Assembly: GCF_962719845.1 (NCBI RefSeq)
Contig: NZ_CAUIYF010000025.1
Coordinates: 1 to 13,673 of the forward strand
Source: Neisseria uirgultaei
Lineage (GTDB): Bacteria; Pseudomonadota; Gammaproteobacteria; Burkholderiales; Neisseriaceae
Direction: 5' to 3'
Length of the DNA stretch: 13,673 bases
The notes below the pieces were generated by a model, which did not search any database, had not been told where the DNA came from, and saw only the letters and a list, made by a program, of their open reading frames with translations. The translations under genes and the position numbers were made by a program. Shown piece by piece: positions 1 to 6,479 of the stretch. How positions within the stretch are numbered: the stretch's first letter is position 1; the number at the start of each line of letters is the position of its first letter.

Positions 1-60
1 TTTGTTTTTTGTTTGGAAGGGAAATGGCTGGAAAAAGACCTGCGCTATATCGGGGAATGA
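1..60 (+). CDS. Possible C-terminal tail of an upstream gene (partial)
   Basis: Frame 1 is open from the first base and ends in TGA at 58-60, giving 19 residues ending in LEKDLRYIGE. A DUS hairpin with a T-run follows 17 bases later (78-109), as expected after a real gene. The piece is too short to identify. It could be a chance open frame, because no start or domain is visible; the support is its position and the terminator just behind it. Confidence 0.4.
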   Translation, partial: FVFCLEGKWLEKDLRYIGE

Positions 61-77
61 ATCGATGCCAAGGAAAT

Positions 78-109
78 GCCGTCTGAACATGCGTTCAGGC
101 GGCGTTTTT
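78..109 (+). terminator. DUS-based intrinsic terminator
   Basis: GCCGTCTGAA (78-87) pairs with TTCAGGCGGC (94-103) across a 6-base loop, with one G-T wobble, and is followed by GTTTTT. The left arm is a full 12-mer DUS (76-87). The right arm has changed by one base and is no longer a DUS. It probably ends transcription of the gene whose tail is at 1-60. Confidence 0.7.
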
Positions 110-179
110 ATAACAAAAATACTTCATGGCGGTTGGTTTTATGCCTGTCTAAGTTTTTGTGTCGTGCATACCTGAAGAT

Positions 180-209
180 TTCAGACGGCATCGGTTTATG
201 CCGTCTGAA
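180..209. repeat. Perfect inverted DUS pair upstream of dnaJ
   Basis: TTCAGACGGCAT (180-191) and ATGCCGTCTGAA (198-209) form a 12-bp perfect stem with a 6-base loop. There is no clean T-run on either side, so it is at best a weak terminator. It insulates dnaJ from upstream and carries two full DUS12 sites for DNA uptake. Confidence 0.85.
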
Positions 210-253
210 AAGTGTATTCTGTTTCAGTTTGTAAGCTGTGGCAGTCTGTTTGT

Positions 254-280
254 CTTGTGTTTTGCGCAATTGCCCTTATT
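254..280 (+). promoter_or_regulatory. Candidate sigma-32 heat-shock promoter for dnaJ
   Basis: CTTGTG (254-259), a 13-base spacer, and CCCTTATT (273-280) resemble the sigma-32 (RpoH) pattern CTTGAA-N13-15-CCCCAT. The site lies about 36 bases before the dnaJ start. Control of neisserial chaperone genes by RpoH is established, but both boxes here have mismatches. The assignment to this exact site is inference. Confidence 0.4.
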
Positions 281-315
281 TTAAGCCGTGATTTTATTTT
301 GAATTAGATGAAAAA

Positions 316-1437
316 ATGAGTAATCAAGATTTTTATGCGACGCTGGGTGTGGCAAGAACAGCTACCGATGATGAGATTAAAAAAGCCTACCGTAAATTGG
401 CGATGAAATACCATCCCGACCGCAATCCTGACAATAAAGAGGCGGAAGAGAAGTTTAAAGAAGTACAAAAGGCGTATGAAACTTTATCCGACAAGGAAAA
501 GCGCGCTATGTACGACCAGTATGGTCATGCGGCATTTGAAGGAGGAGGTCAAGGAGGATTTGGAGGGTTTGGTGGATTTGGTGGTGCTCAAGGTTTTGAC
601 TTTGGGGATATTTTCAGCCAAATGTTTGGAGGCGGTTCGGGGCGCGCCCAGCCTGATTATCAGGGTGAGGACGTTCAAGTCGGTATCGAAATCACGCTTG
701 AAGAAGCAGCAAAAGGTGTGAAGAAACGCATCAATATTCCGACTTATGAAGCGTGCGATGTTTGCAACGGTAGTGGCGCGAAACCTGGGACATCCCCTGA
801 AACCTGTCCGACTTGTAAAGGCTCGGGTACGGTGCACATCCAGCAGGCGATTTTCCGTATGCAACAGACTTGTCCGACTTGTCATGGTGCGGGTAAGCAT
901 ATTAAAGACCCTTGTATTAAATGTCACGGGGAAGGACGGAATAAAACCGGCAAGGCTGTAGAAGTCAATATTCCTGCAGGCATAGATGACGGACAACGTA
1001 TCCGTTTGAGCGGGGAAGGCGAGCCGGGAAGGCATGGTGCGCCTGCAGGCGATTTGTATGTAACGGTGCGTATCAGGTCCCATAAGATTTTCCAACGCGA
1101 TGGTTTGGATTTGCATTGCGAACTGCCGATCAGTTTTGCCACGGCTGCTTTGGGCGGGGAGTTAGAAGTGCCGACCTTGGACGGAAAGGTCAAGCTCACC
1201 GTCCCCAAAGAAACCCAGACAGGTAGAAGGATGCGGGTAAAAGGTAAGGGTGTTAAATCGTTGCGCAGTAGTGCAATCGGTGATTTGTACTGCCATATTG
1301 TTGTCGAAACGCCTGTCAATTTGACCGACCGTCAAAAAGAGCTTTTGGAAGAGTTTGAGCGGATTTCTACCGGGTTGGAAAACCAAACACCGCGCAAGAA
1401 ATCGTTTTTAGACAAGCTGCGTGATTTGTTTGATTGA
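316..1437 (+). CDS. dnaJ: Chaperone protein DnaJ (Hsp40)
   Basis: Cytoplasmic co-chaperone that hands unfolded proteins to DnaK and stimulates its ATPase. The 373 residues match the usual 370-380. The order is complete: J domain at about 4-70 with HPD at 33-35; a Gly/Phe-rich linker at about 75-112; a zinc domain with four CxxCxGxG repeats (CDVCNGSG at 147-154, then CPTCKGSG, CPTCHGAG, and CIKCHGEG at 200-207); then the C-terminal substrate-binding and dimerisation domains. The ATG at 316 begins the conserved N-terminus but has no clear Shine-Dalgarno. Instead a three-codon mini-ORF (ATG AAA AAA TGA, 308-319) overlaps it, so translation may be coupled. dnaK is not in the window. A sigma-32-like promoter lies upstream and a strong terminator follows, so dnaJ appears to be transcribed alone. 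Confidence 0.98.
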   Translation: MSNQDFYATLGVARTATDDEIKKAYRKLAMKYHPDRNPDNKEAEEKFKEVQKAYETLSDKEKRAMYDQYGHAAFEGGGQGGFGGFGGFGGAQGFDFGDIFSQMFGGGSGRAQPDYQGEDVQVGIEITLEEAAKGVKKRINIPTYEACDVCNGSGAKPGTSPETCPTCKGSGTVHIQQAIFRMQQTCPTCHGAGKHIKDPCIKCHGEGRNKTGKAVEVNIPAGIDDGQRIRLSGEGEPGRHGAPAGDLYVTVRIRSHKIFQRDGLDLHCELPISFATAALGGELEVPTLDGKVKLTVPKETQTGRRMRVKGKGVKSLRSSAIGDLYCHIVVETPVNLTDRQKELLEEFERISTGLENQTPRKKSFLDKLRDLFD

Positions 1438-1457
1438 TTTTAAGGTTCGGAAACAAG

Positions 1458-1496
1458 CAGCCGTATCGGGGCATCTCCCTGATACGGCTGTTTTTG
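1458..1496 (+). terminator. Intrinsic terminator after dnaJ
   Basis: CAGCCGTATC (1458-1467) pairs perfectly with GATACGGCTG (1481-1490). The loop contains a further GGG/CCC pairing, and TTTTTG follows. Unlike most terminators in this window it is not built from DUS. Confidence 0.9.
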
Positions 1497-1574
1497 TTTG
1501 TTTGGAAATAGTTTTTATTTTTAATTGGGTATGGGCAGGGTGGGATAACTGTTTTTAACCGTTCTTTTTAAAAC

Positions 1575-1603
1575 TTGACATCATGGCGTGATGCCAACAA
1601 TAT
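1575..1603 (+). promoter_or_regulatory. Sigma-70 promoter of the OPT transporter, with overlapping inverted repeat
   Basis: A perfect -35 box TTGACA (1575-1580), a 17-base spacer and CAATAT (1598-1603) lie 28 bases before the start codon. The -10 is weak but keeps the A at position 2 and the AT at positions 5-6. The inverted repeat CATCA-tggcg-TGATG (1579-1593) runs from the end of the -35 into the spacer, a position where a repressor could act. The promoter is well supported; the operator idea is inference. Confidence 0.55.
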
Positions 1604-1631
1604 GTGAAAGTCTGTTTTTAAAGGAAGAATA

Positions 1632-3650
1632 ATGAATAAATCTTTATCCGGTTCGGTAGAAGAATACCGCGAACTGACGCTCCGAGGTATGATACTCGGT
1701 GCATTGATCACTGTAATTTTTACTGCGTCCAACGTTTATCTCGGTTTGAAAGTCGGACTGACCTTTGCCTCGTCGATTCCGGCGGCAGTGATTTCGATGG
1801 CGGTTTTAAAGTTTTTCAAAGGCAGCAATATTTTGGAAAACAACATGGTGCAGACGCAGGCTTCGGCGGCGGGTACGCTTTCGACCATCATCTTCGTCCT
1901 GCCCGGTTTGCTGATGGCGGGCTACTGGAGCGGTTTCCCGTTTTGGCAGACGACGCTTTTATGTATTGCCGGCGGGATTTTGGGGGTGATTTTCACCATT
2001 CCGCTGCGTTACGCGATGGTGGTGAAAAGCGATTTGCCTTATCCGGAAGGTGTGGCGGCTGCTGAAATTTTGAAAGTGGGCGGTCATGAAGAAGGGGATG
2101 ACCGTCAGGGCGGCAGCGGTATCAAAGAGCTGGCGGCCGGCGGCGCGTTGGCGGGATTGATGAGCTTTTGCGCCGGAGGTCTGCGTGTGATTGCCGATAG
2201 CGCGAGTTATTGGTTTAAAAGCGGTACGGCGATTTTCCAGCTGCCGATGGGCTTTTCACTGGCATTGTTGGGCGCGGGCTATTTGGTCGGACTGACGGGC
2301 GGTATCGCCATCCTGTTGGGCATTTCGATTGCTTGGGGCATTGCCGTGCCGTATTTCTCCTCACACATTCCGCAACCTTCCGATATGGAAATGGCGGCGT
2401 TTGCGATGAAGCTGTGGAAGGAAAAAGTACGCTTTATCGGCGCGGGAACCATAGGTATCGCGGCGGTTTGGACCTTATTGATGCTGCTCAAGCCGATGGT
2501 GGAAGGCATGAAGATGTCGTTCAAGAGTTTTGGCGGCGGCGCGCCCGCTGCGGAACGCGCTGAACAGGATTTGTCGCCTAAAGCCATGATTTTTTGGGTA
2601 TTGTCTATGATGTTTATTCTAGGCGTGTCGTTTTACCACTTTATCGGCGATTCGCACATTACGGGCGGCATGGCTTGGCTTTTAGTGGTCGTTTGCACGC
2701 TTTTGGCTTCCGTCATCGGCTTTTTGGTCGCCGCCGCCTGCGGTTATATGGCGGGTTTGGTCGGCTCGTCTTCCAGCCCGATTTCCGGCGTGGGCATCGT
2801 TTCCATTGTTATCATTTCGCTGGTTTTATTGGTTGTGGGCGAATCAGGTGGTTTGATGGTGGATGAAGCCAACCGCAAATTCTTACTGGCGTTAACGCTG
2901 TTTTGCGGCTCGGCAGTAATCTGCGTGGCTTCGATTTCCAATGACAACCTGCAAGACTTGAAAACCGGCTACCTGCTTAAAGCAACGCCTTGGCGGCAGC
3001 AAGTCGCCCTGATTATCGGCTGTATCGTCGGTGCGCTGGTGATTTCGCCTGTGTTGGAACTGCTTTACGAAGCCTACGGCTTTACCGGCGCGATGCCGCG
3101 CGAAGGCATGGATGCGGCGCAGGCTTTGGCAGCCCCTCAGGCGACTTTGATGACGACCATCGCGTCGGGCATTTTCGCCCACAACCTCGAATGGGCGTAT
3201 ATCTTTACCGGCATCGCAATCGGTGCGGTGTTGATTGCCGCCGATTTGGTGTTGAAAAAATCATCAGGCGGCAAACTTGCCCTGCCCGTCCTCGCGGTCG
3301 GTATGGGCATTTATCTGCCGCCGTCCGTCAATATGCCCATCGTGGCAGGCGCGGTGTTGGCGGCGGTGTTGAAACACATCATCGGCAAGAAGGCGGAAAA
3401 CCGCGAAGGCCGTCTGAAAAACGCCGACCGTATCGGTACGCTTTTCGCGGCCGGCCTGATTGTCGGTGAAAGCCTGATCGGTGTGATTATGGCGTTTATT
3501 ATTGCCTTTTCCGTGACCAACGGCGGCTCGGACGCGCCGCTTGCGTTGAATCTGCAAAACTGGGATGCCGCCGCCTCATGGTTGGGTTTGGCGTTCTTCG
3601 TGACTGGGATGTTTTTCTTTGCACAGCGCGTACTGAAGGCGGGCAGGTAG
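1632..3650 (+). CDS. OPT-family oligopeptide transporter
   Basis: Integral inner-membrane protein of 672 residues, almost all hydrophobic segments (about 14-16 predicted by eye). It belongs to the oligopeptide transporter (OPT) family, bacterial branch. Near the N-terminus it has the family's hallmark NVYLGLKVGLTFASS with IPAAVIS, then ENNMVQTQASAAGTLST and YPEGVAAAEILKVGG. A charged loop at about residues 295-315 (KSFGGGAPAAERAEQDLSP) separates the two halves. Eukaryotic members carry small peptides or metal chelates by proton symport. The substrate of bacterial members is mostly unknown, so peptide uptake is only the family-level guess. The start is fixed by AAGGAAG nine bases upstream. It stands alone, with its own promoter, and shares a bidirectional DUS terminator with the converging rfbC. 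An AG-type DUS lies in frame at 3407-3418. Confidence 0.9.
   Translation: MNKSLSGSVEEYRELTLRGMILGALITVIFTASNVYLGLKVGLTFASSIPAAVISMAVLKFFKGSNILENNMVQTQASAAGTLSTIIFVLPGLLMAGYWSGFPFWQTTLLCIAGGILGVIFTIPLRYAMVVKSDLPYPEGVAAAEILKVGGHEEGDDRQGGSGIKELAAGGALAGLMSFCAGGLRVIADSASYWFKSGTAIFQLPMGFSLALLGAGYLVGLTGGIAILLGISIAWGIAVPYFSSHIPQPSDMEMAAFAMKLWKEKVRFIGAGTIGIAAVWTLLMLLKPMVEGMKMSFKSFGGGAPAAERAEQDLSPKAMIFWVLSMMFILGVSFYHFIGDSHITGGMAWLLVVVCTLLASVIGFLVAAACGYMAGLVGSSSSPISGVGIVSIVIISLVLLVVGESGGLMVDEANRKFLLALTLFCGSAVICVASISNDNLQDLKTGYLLKATPWRQQVALIIGCIVGALVISPVLELLYEAYGFTGAMPREGMDAAQALAAPQATLMTTIASGIFAHNLEWAYIFTGIAIGAVLIAADLVLKKSSGGKLALPVLAVGMGIYLPPSVNMPIVAGAVLAAVLKHIIGKKAENREGRLKNADRIGTLFAAGLIVGESLIGVIMAFIIAFSVTNGGSDAPLALNLQNWDAAASWLGLAFFVTGMFFFAQRVLKAGR
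3407..3418 (+). repeat. AG-type DUS inside the OPT gene
   Basis: AGGCCGTCTGAA is the AG-DUS variant of the 12-mer uptake sequence, here inside coding sequence (reads EGRLKN). It shares the 10-base core GCCGTCTGAA with the standard form. Confidence 0.75.
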
Positions 3651-3660
3651 GCTGTCGGAA

Positions 3661-3695
3661 AAAATGCCGTCTGAAACGTTCAGACGGCATTTTTT
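3661..3695. terminator. Bidirectional DUS terminator between the OPT gene and rfbC
   Basis: AAAATGCCGTCTGAA (3661-3675) pairs with TTCAGACGGCATTTTT (3679-3694) across a 3-base loop. It has A-runs and T-runs on the two sides, so it can work in both directions. It ends the OPT transcript on the plus strand. On the minus strand the rfbC stop codon (3696-3694) lies inside the T-run, so rfbC ends directly on the hairpin. Confidence 0.92.
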
Positions 3696-4251
3696 ATCGG
3701 GAAAGCGGAAGGCGGAGCTTTTCGGCTTGCGCCCACGTTTTGCCGGCAAGGTCTTTGGGCGACAGCAGCGGCGCGGTTTGAAGCGGCCAGCCTATGCCGA
3801 TTGCCGGGTCGTTCCATATTAAAACCTGTTCGGCTTCCGGCTTGTAATAGTCCGTGCATTTGTACACGACTTCCGCCTCGTCGCCCAAAACGCAAAACCC
3901 GTGTGCGAAGCCTTCGGGTATCCAAAGCTGGTATCGGTTTTGCGCCGACAAGGTTGCGCCCGCCCATTTGCCGAAAGTCGGCGAACCTTCGCGCATATCG
4001 ACGGCCACGTCGAACACTTTGCCGACAACTACGCGTACGAGTTTGCCTTGTGTGTTTTCGGTTTGGTAGTGCAGGCCGCGCAATACGCCTTTGCGTGATT
4101 GGGAATGGTTTTCCTGAACAAAGGTTCGGTCGGCAATATTTTCTTTGAACCACCCGTCTCGGAAGGTTTCCATAAAAAAGCCGCGCCCGTCTGTGAAGAC
4201 TTGCGGTTTTAAAATTTTTACGTCGGGGAGGGCGGTGTCGATGATGTCCAT
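3694..4251 (-). CDS. rfbC: dTDP-4-dehydrorhamnose 3,5-epimerase (RmlC)
   Basis: Epimerises C3 and C5 of dTDP-4-keto-6-deoxy-glucose, the third step towards dTDP-rhamnose, in the cytoplasm. The 185 residues match the family. Visible landmarks are TDGRGFFMETF (20-30), QENHSQS (46-52), the catalytic-histidine motif RGLHYQ with His61, and PEGFAHGF in the cupin core. The start at 4251 (MDIIDTALPDVKILKP) is chosen because AAAGGA lies five bases upstream and homology begins there. The longer frame to 4332 begins inside a DUS (ATGCCGTCTGAA reads MPSE) and is rejected. It is the last gene of the galE-rfbB-rfbA-rfbC series, 81 bases after rfbA. No rfbD is present, so the route stops before rhamnose unless that gene lies elsewhere. 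Confidence 0.95.
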   Translation of the reverse strand: MDIIDTALPDVKILKPQVFTDGRGFFMETFRDGWFKENIADRTFVQENHSQSRKGVLRGLHYQTENTQGKLVRVVVGKVFDVAVDMREGSPTFGKWAGATLSAQNRYQLWIPEGFAHGFCVLGDEAEVVYKCTDYYKPEAEQVLIWNDPAIGIGWPLQTAPLLSPKDLAGKTWAQAEKLRLPLSR

Positions 4252-4295
4252 AAAGTCCTTTGGCGGTATCGTTACCGCTGTTTTTTGCGGTTTGG

Positions 4296-4332
4296 ATGCC
4301 GTCTGAAAGCCGTCGGGGCGTTCAGACGGCAT
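4296..4332. repeat. Inverted DUS pair between rfbA and rfbC
   Basis: ATGCCGTCTGAA (4296-4307) and TTCAGACGGCAT (4321-4332) form a 12-bp stem with a 13-base loop. On the minus strand it directly touches the rfbA stop (TAA at 4335-4333). No T-run follows on that strand, so read-through into rfbC is likely. The structure may only reduce expression or protect the rfbA 3' end. Confidence 0.8.
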
Positions 4333-5199
4333 TTATTTGTCAATCAGGTGCAGCAGGTATTGCCCGTAGGCGGTCTTTTCTAAGGGCTTTGCCCGTGTTT
4401 CCACATCTTTTTTCGTCAGCCAGCCGTTGCGCCAGGCGATTTCTTCGAGGCAGGCGATGTGCATGTTTTGGATGTTTTGCACGGTTTGGACGAAGGAAGC
4501 CGCCTCGTGCAGGCTTTCGTGCGTGCCGGTGTCCAACCACGCGAAACCGCGTCCTAAGATTTGGACGGACAATGAACCGTCTTCCAAATACATTTGGTTG
4601 AGGTCGGAAATTTCCAATTCACCACGTGCGGACGGTTTGAGCTGTTTGGCGAACTCGACGGTGCGGTTGTCGTAGAAGTACAAGCCGGTTACCGCCCAAT
4701 CGGATTTGGGCTGTTGCGGTTTCTCTTCGATAGACAGGGCGTTGAAATTTTCGTCAAATTCGACCACGCCGAAACGTTCGGGGTTTTTGACCTGATAAGC
4801 AAACACGGTTGCGCCGTGTTTGCTTGCCGCCGCCTGTTTCAATGTTTGCGTAAACGATTGACCGTAGAAAATATTGTCGCCCAAAATCAGACAGACGTTG
4901 CCGTTGCCGATAAATTCTTCGCCGATGATAAATGCCTGCGCCAAGCCGTCGGGACTGGGTTGAACGGCATAACTGATGGAAATGCCGAAATCGCTGCCGT
5001 CGCCGAGCAGGCGTTTGAAAGAGGCATTGTCTTCGGGCGTGGTAATCACCAAAATATCGCGGATTCCTGCCAGCATCAAAACCGACAAGGGGTAATAAAT
5101 CATCGGTTTGTCGTACACGGGCAGGAGCTGTTTGGACACGCCGCGCGTAATCGGATATAGGCGCGTACCGCTGCCGCCTGCCAGTATGATGCCTTTCAT
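4333..5199 (-). CDS. rfbA: Glucose-1-phosphate thymidylyltransferase (RmlA)
   Basis: Joins glucose-1-phosphate and dTTP to make dTDP-glucose, the first step of the dTDP-deoxysugar pathway. The 288 residues match the RmlA short form. The nucleotidyltransferase signature GGSGTRLYP is at 8-16, followed by SKQLLPVYDKPMIYYP (22-37), the metal-binding LGDNIFYG starting at 106, and WLDTGTHESL in the C-terminal part. The start at 5199 is fixed by the conserved MKGIILAGG and by AAAAGGAAA a few bases upstream. That Shine-Dalgarno is the end of REP copy 1 (5200-5338), so the repeat supplies the leader of this gene. It is separated from rfbB by 197 bases and may be transcribed partly on its own. rfbC follows. 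Confidence 0.97.
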   Translation of the reverse strand: MKGIILAGGSGTRLYPITRGVSKQLLPVYDKPMIYYPLSVLMLAGIRDILVITTPEDNASFKRLLGDGSDFGISISYAVQPSPDGLAQAFIIGEEFIGNGNVCLILGDNIFYGQSFTQTLKQAAASKHGATVFAYQVKNPERFGVVEFDENFNALSIEEKPQQPKSDWAVTGLYFYDNRTVEFAKQLKPSARGELEISDLNQMYLEDGSLSVQILGRGFAWLDTGTHESLHEAASFVQTVQNIQNMHIACLEEIAWRNGWLTKKDVETRAKPLEKTAYGQYLLHLIDK

Positions 5200-5338
5200 C
5201 GTATTTCCTTTTCGGTTGAAACCCCGCCCTTTAGGGCGGTAGAATCAGACTTTATTTGTGAGGGGTGTAACCCCTTCCAAATCAGGGCAATACATAGGGC
5301 GGTGCTTTATGTGTCGTCCTGTGTGTTGAAACATCTTT
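5200..5338 (-). repeat. REP2/CREN-like repeat, copy 1, upstream of rfbA
   Basis: This 139-bp stretch, read on the minus strand, matches 7548-7688 and the outer parts of 13386-13586. It starts with AAAGATGTTTCAACACAC, contains hairpin AGGGG-ttaca-CCCCT and hairpin CCGCCC-taaa-GGGCGG, and ends GAAAAGGAAATACG directly before the rfbA ATG. It therefore carries the ribosome binding site. The published REP2/CREN repeats of meningococci are described as lying upstream of genes, carrying a ribosome binding site and being tied to host-contact induction. I assign the family from that description, not by alignment. I see no convincing -35/-10 pair inside. Confidence 0.75.
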
Positions 5339-5361
5339 GCTTTCTTCCTTTGCGATGGGTT

Positions 5362-5394
5362 TTCAGACGGTATTGCGTCGGGATGCCGTCTGAA
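5362..5394. repeat. Inverted DUS pair after rfbB, one arm degenerate
   Basis: TTCAGACGGTAT (5362-5373, one base off) and ATGCCGTCTGAA (5383-5394) form a stem just behind the rfbB stop. Neither side has a clear T-run in the minus direction, so termination after rfbB is probably partial. Confidence 0.7.
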
Positions 5395-5396
5395 AA

Positions 5397-6479
5397 CTAT
5401 TTATCCGTACCTAAATGTTCCAGACGGTAGCTGCCGTTCAATACGTTTTGCCACCAGGTTTTGTTGTCCAAATACCATTGCACTGTTTTGAGGAGGCCGG
5501 ATTCAAAAGTTTCCAAAGGCTGCCAGCCCAAATCCCGCCTGATTTTCGCCGCATCGACGGCGTAGCGGACATCGTGGCCTGGGCGGTCGGGGACAAAGGT
5601 AATCAAATCTTCATAACGCGCCACGCCGGCCGGTTTTTCAGGAACAAGCTCTTCCAGCAGGGTGCAGATGGTTTTGACGACTTCAATATTGGCTTTTTCA
5701 TTGTGGCCGCCGATATTGTAGGTCTCGCCGACAACACCTTCGGTTACAACCTGATACAGCGCGCGCGCGTGGTCTTCGACAAACAGCCAGTCGCGGATTT
5801 GCATACCGTCGCCGTACACGGGCAGCGGTTTGCCGTCAAGCGCGTTCAGAATCATCAAAGGAATGAGTTTTTCGGGGAATTGTCGGGGGCCGTAGTTGTT
5901 GGAGCAGTTGCTTACAATGGTTGGCAAACCGTAAGTACGCAACCATGCGCGGACAAGGTGGTCGCTGGACGCTTTAGAAGCAGAGTAGGGGTTGGACGGC
6001 GCGTAGGGCGCGGTTTCTGTAAACAAATCGTCTGTGCCGCTTAAATCGCCATAAACTTCATCGGTAGAAATATGGTGGAAACGGAAGGCTTCGCGTTGTT
6101 CAGACGGCATTTGCTGCCAATAGGCGCGCGCAGCTTCCAGCAGATTGAATGTGCCGACGATATTGGTTTGGATAAACTCGCCTGCCGAACCGATGGCGCG
6201 GTCGACATGGCTTTCCGCCGCCAAGTGCATCACGGCATCGGGCCGGTATTGCGCGAACACGCGGTCGAGTTCGGCGCGGTTGCAGATATCCACTTGCTCA
6301 AAAGCGTAGCGGGGATTATCGGCAATGTCGGTCAGCAATTCGAGATTGCCGGCATAAGTCAGCTTATCGACATTGACGACAGAGTCTTGGGTGTTTTGGA
6401 TAATATGACGGACAACGGCAGAACCGATAAAGCCCGCGCCGCCGGTAACGAGGATGGTTTTTTTGTTTGCGGTTTGCAT
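5397..6479 (-). CDS. rfbB: dTDP-glucose 4,6-dehydratase (RmlB)
   Basis: Converts dTDP-glucose to dTDP-4-keto-6-deoxy-glucose using bound NAD. It is an extended short-chain dehydrogenase of 360 residues, as usual for RmlB. The Rossmann motif GGAGFIGS spans 13-20. The dehydratase signature STDEVYGD holds the T139-D140-E141 acid pair, and the catalytic YSASK gives Tyr165 and Lys169. The ATG directly abuts the galE stop (TAAATG at 6482-6477), so the two are an operon with likely translational coupling. The GGGGAT just inside the galE end may serve as ribosome binding site. A DUS in reverse at 6099-6110 is used as codons MPSE. Substrate comes from rfbA and product goes to rfbC. Confidence 0.97.
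   Translation of the reverse strand: MQTANKKTILVTGGAGFIGSAVVRHIIQNTQDSVVNVDKLTYAGNLELLTDIADNPRYAFEQVDICNRAELDRVFAQYRPDAVMHLAAESHVDRAIGSAGEFIQTNIVGTFNLLEAARAYWQQMPSEQREAFRFHHISTDEVYGDLSGTDDLFTETAPYAPSNPYSASKASSDHLVRAWLRTYGLPTIVSNCSNNYGPRQFPEKLIPLMILNALDGKPLPVYGDGMQIRDWLFVEDHARALYQVVTEGVVGETYNIGGHNEKANIEVVKTICTLLEELVPEKPAGVARYEDLITFVPDRPGHDVRYAVDAAKIRRDLGWQPLETFESGLLKTVQWYLDNKTWWQNVLNGSYRLEHLGTDK
6099..6110 (-). repeat. DUS inside rfbB, read as MPSE
   Basis: A full 12-mer DUS on the minus strand encodes Met-Pro-Ser-Glu in the rfbB frame (QQMPSEQ). It lies in the loop before STDEVYG, a place where an insertion of this kind is tolerated. Confidence 0.85.

Noticed and set aside
4252..4332. N-terminal extension of rfbC starting with MPSERPDG
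   Set aside because: The ATG is part of a DUS hairpin, there is no homology, and a good ribosome binding site precedes the inner start at 4251.
5200..5338. Repeat before rfbA as a Correia element
   Set aside because: It has no TATAGTGGATTAAC ends, and a true CREE is seen inserted into another copy of this repeat, so the families are distinct.
5200..5396. CRISPR array or riboswitch in the repeat-rich gaps
   Set aside because: Copies of the repeat are dispersed and not tandem with spacers, and the hairpins are too small for any riboswitch class I know.
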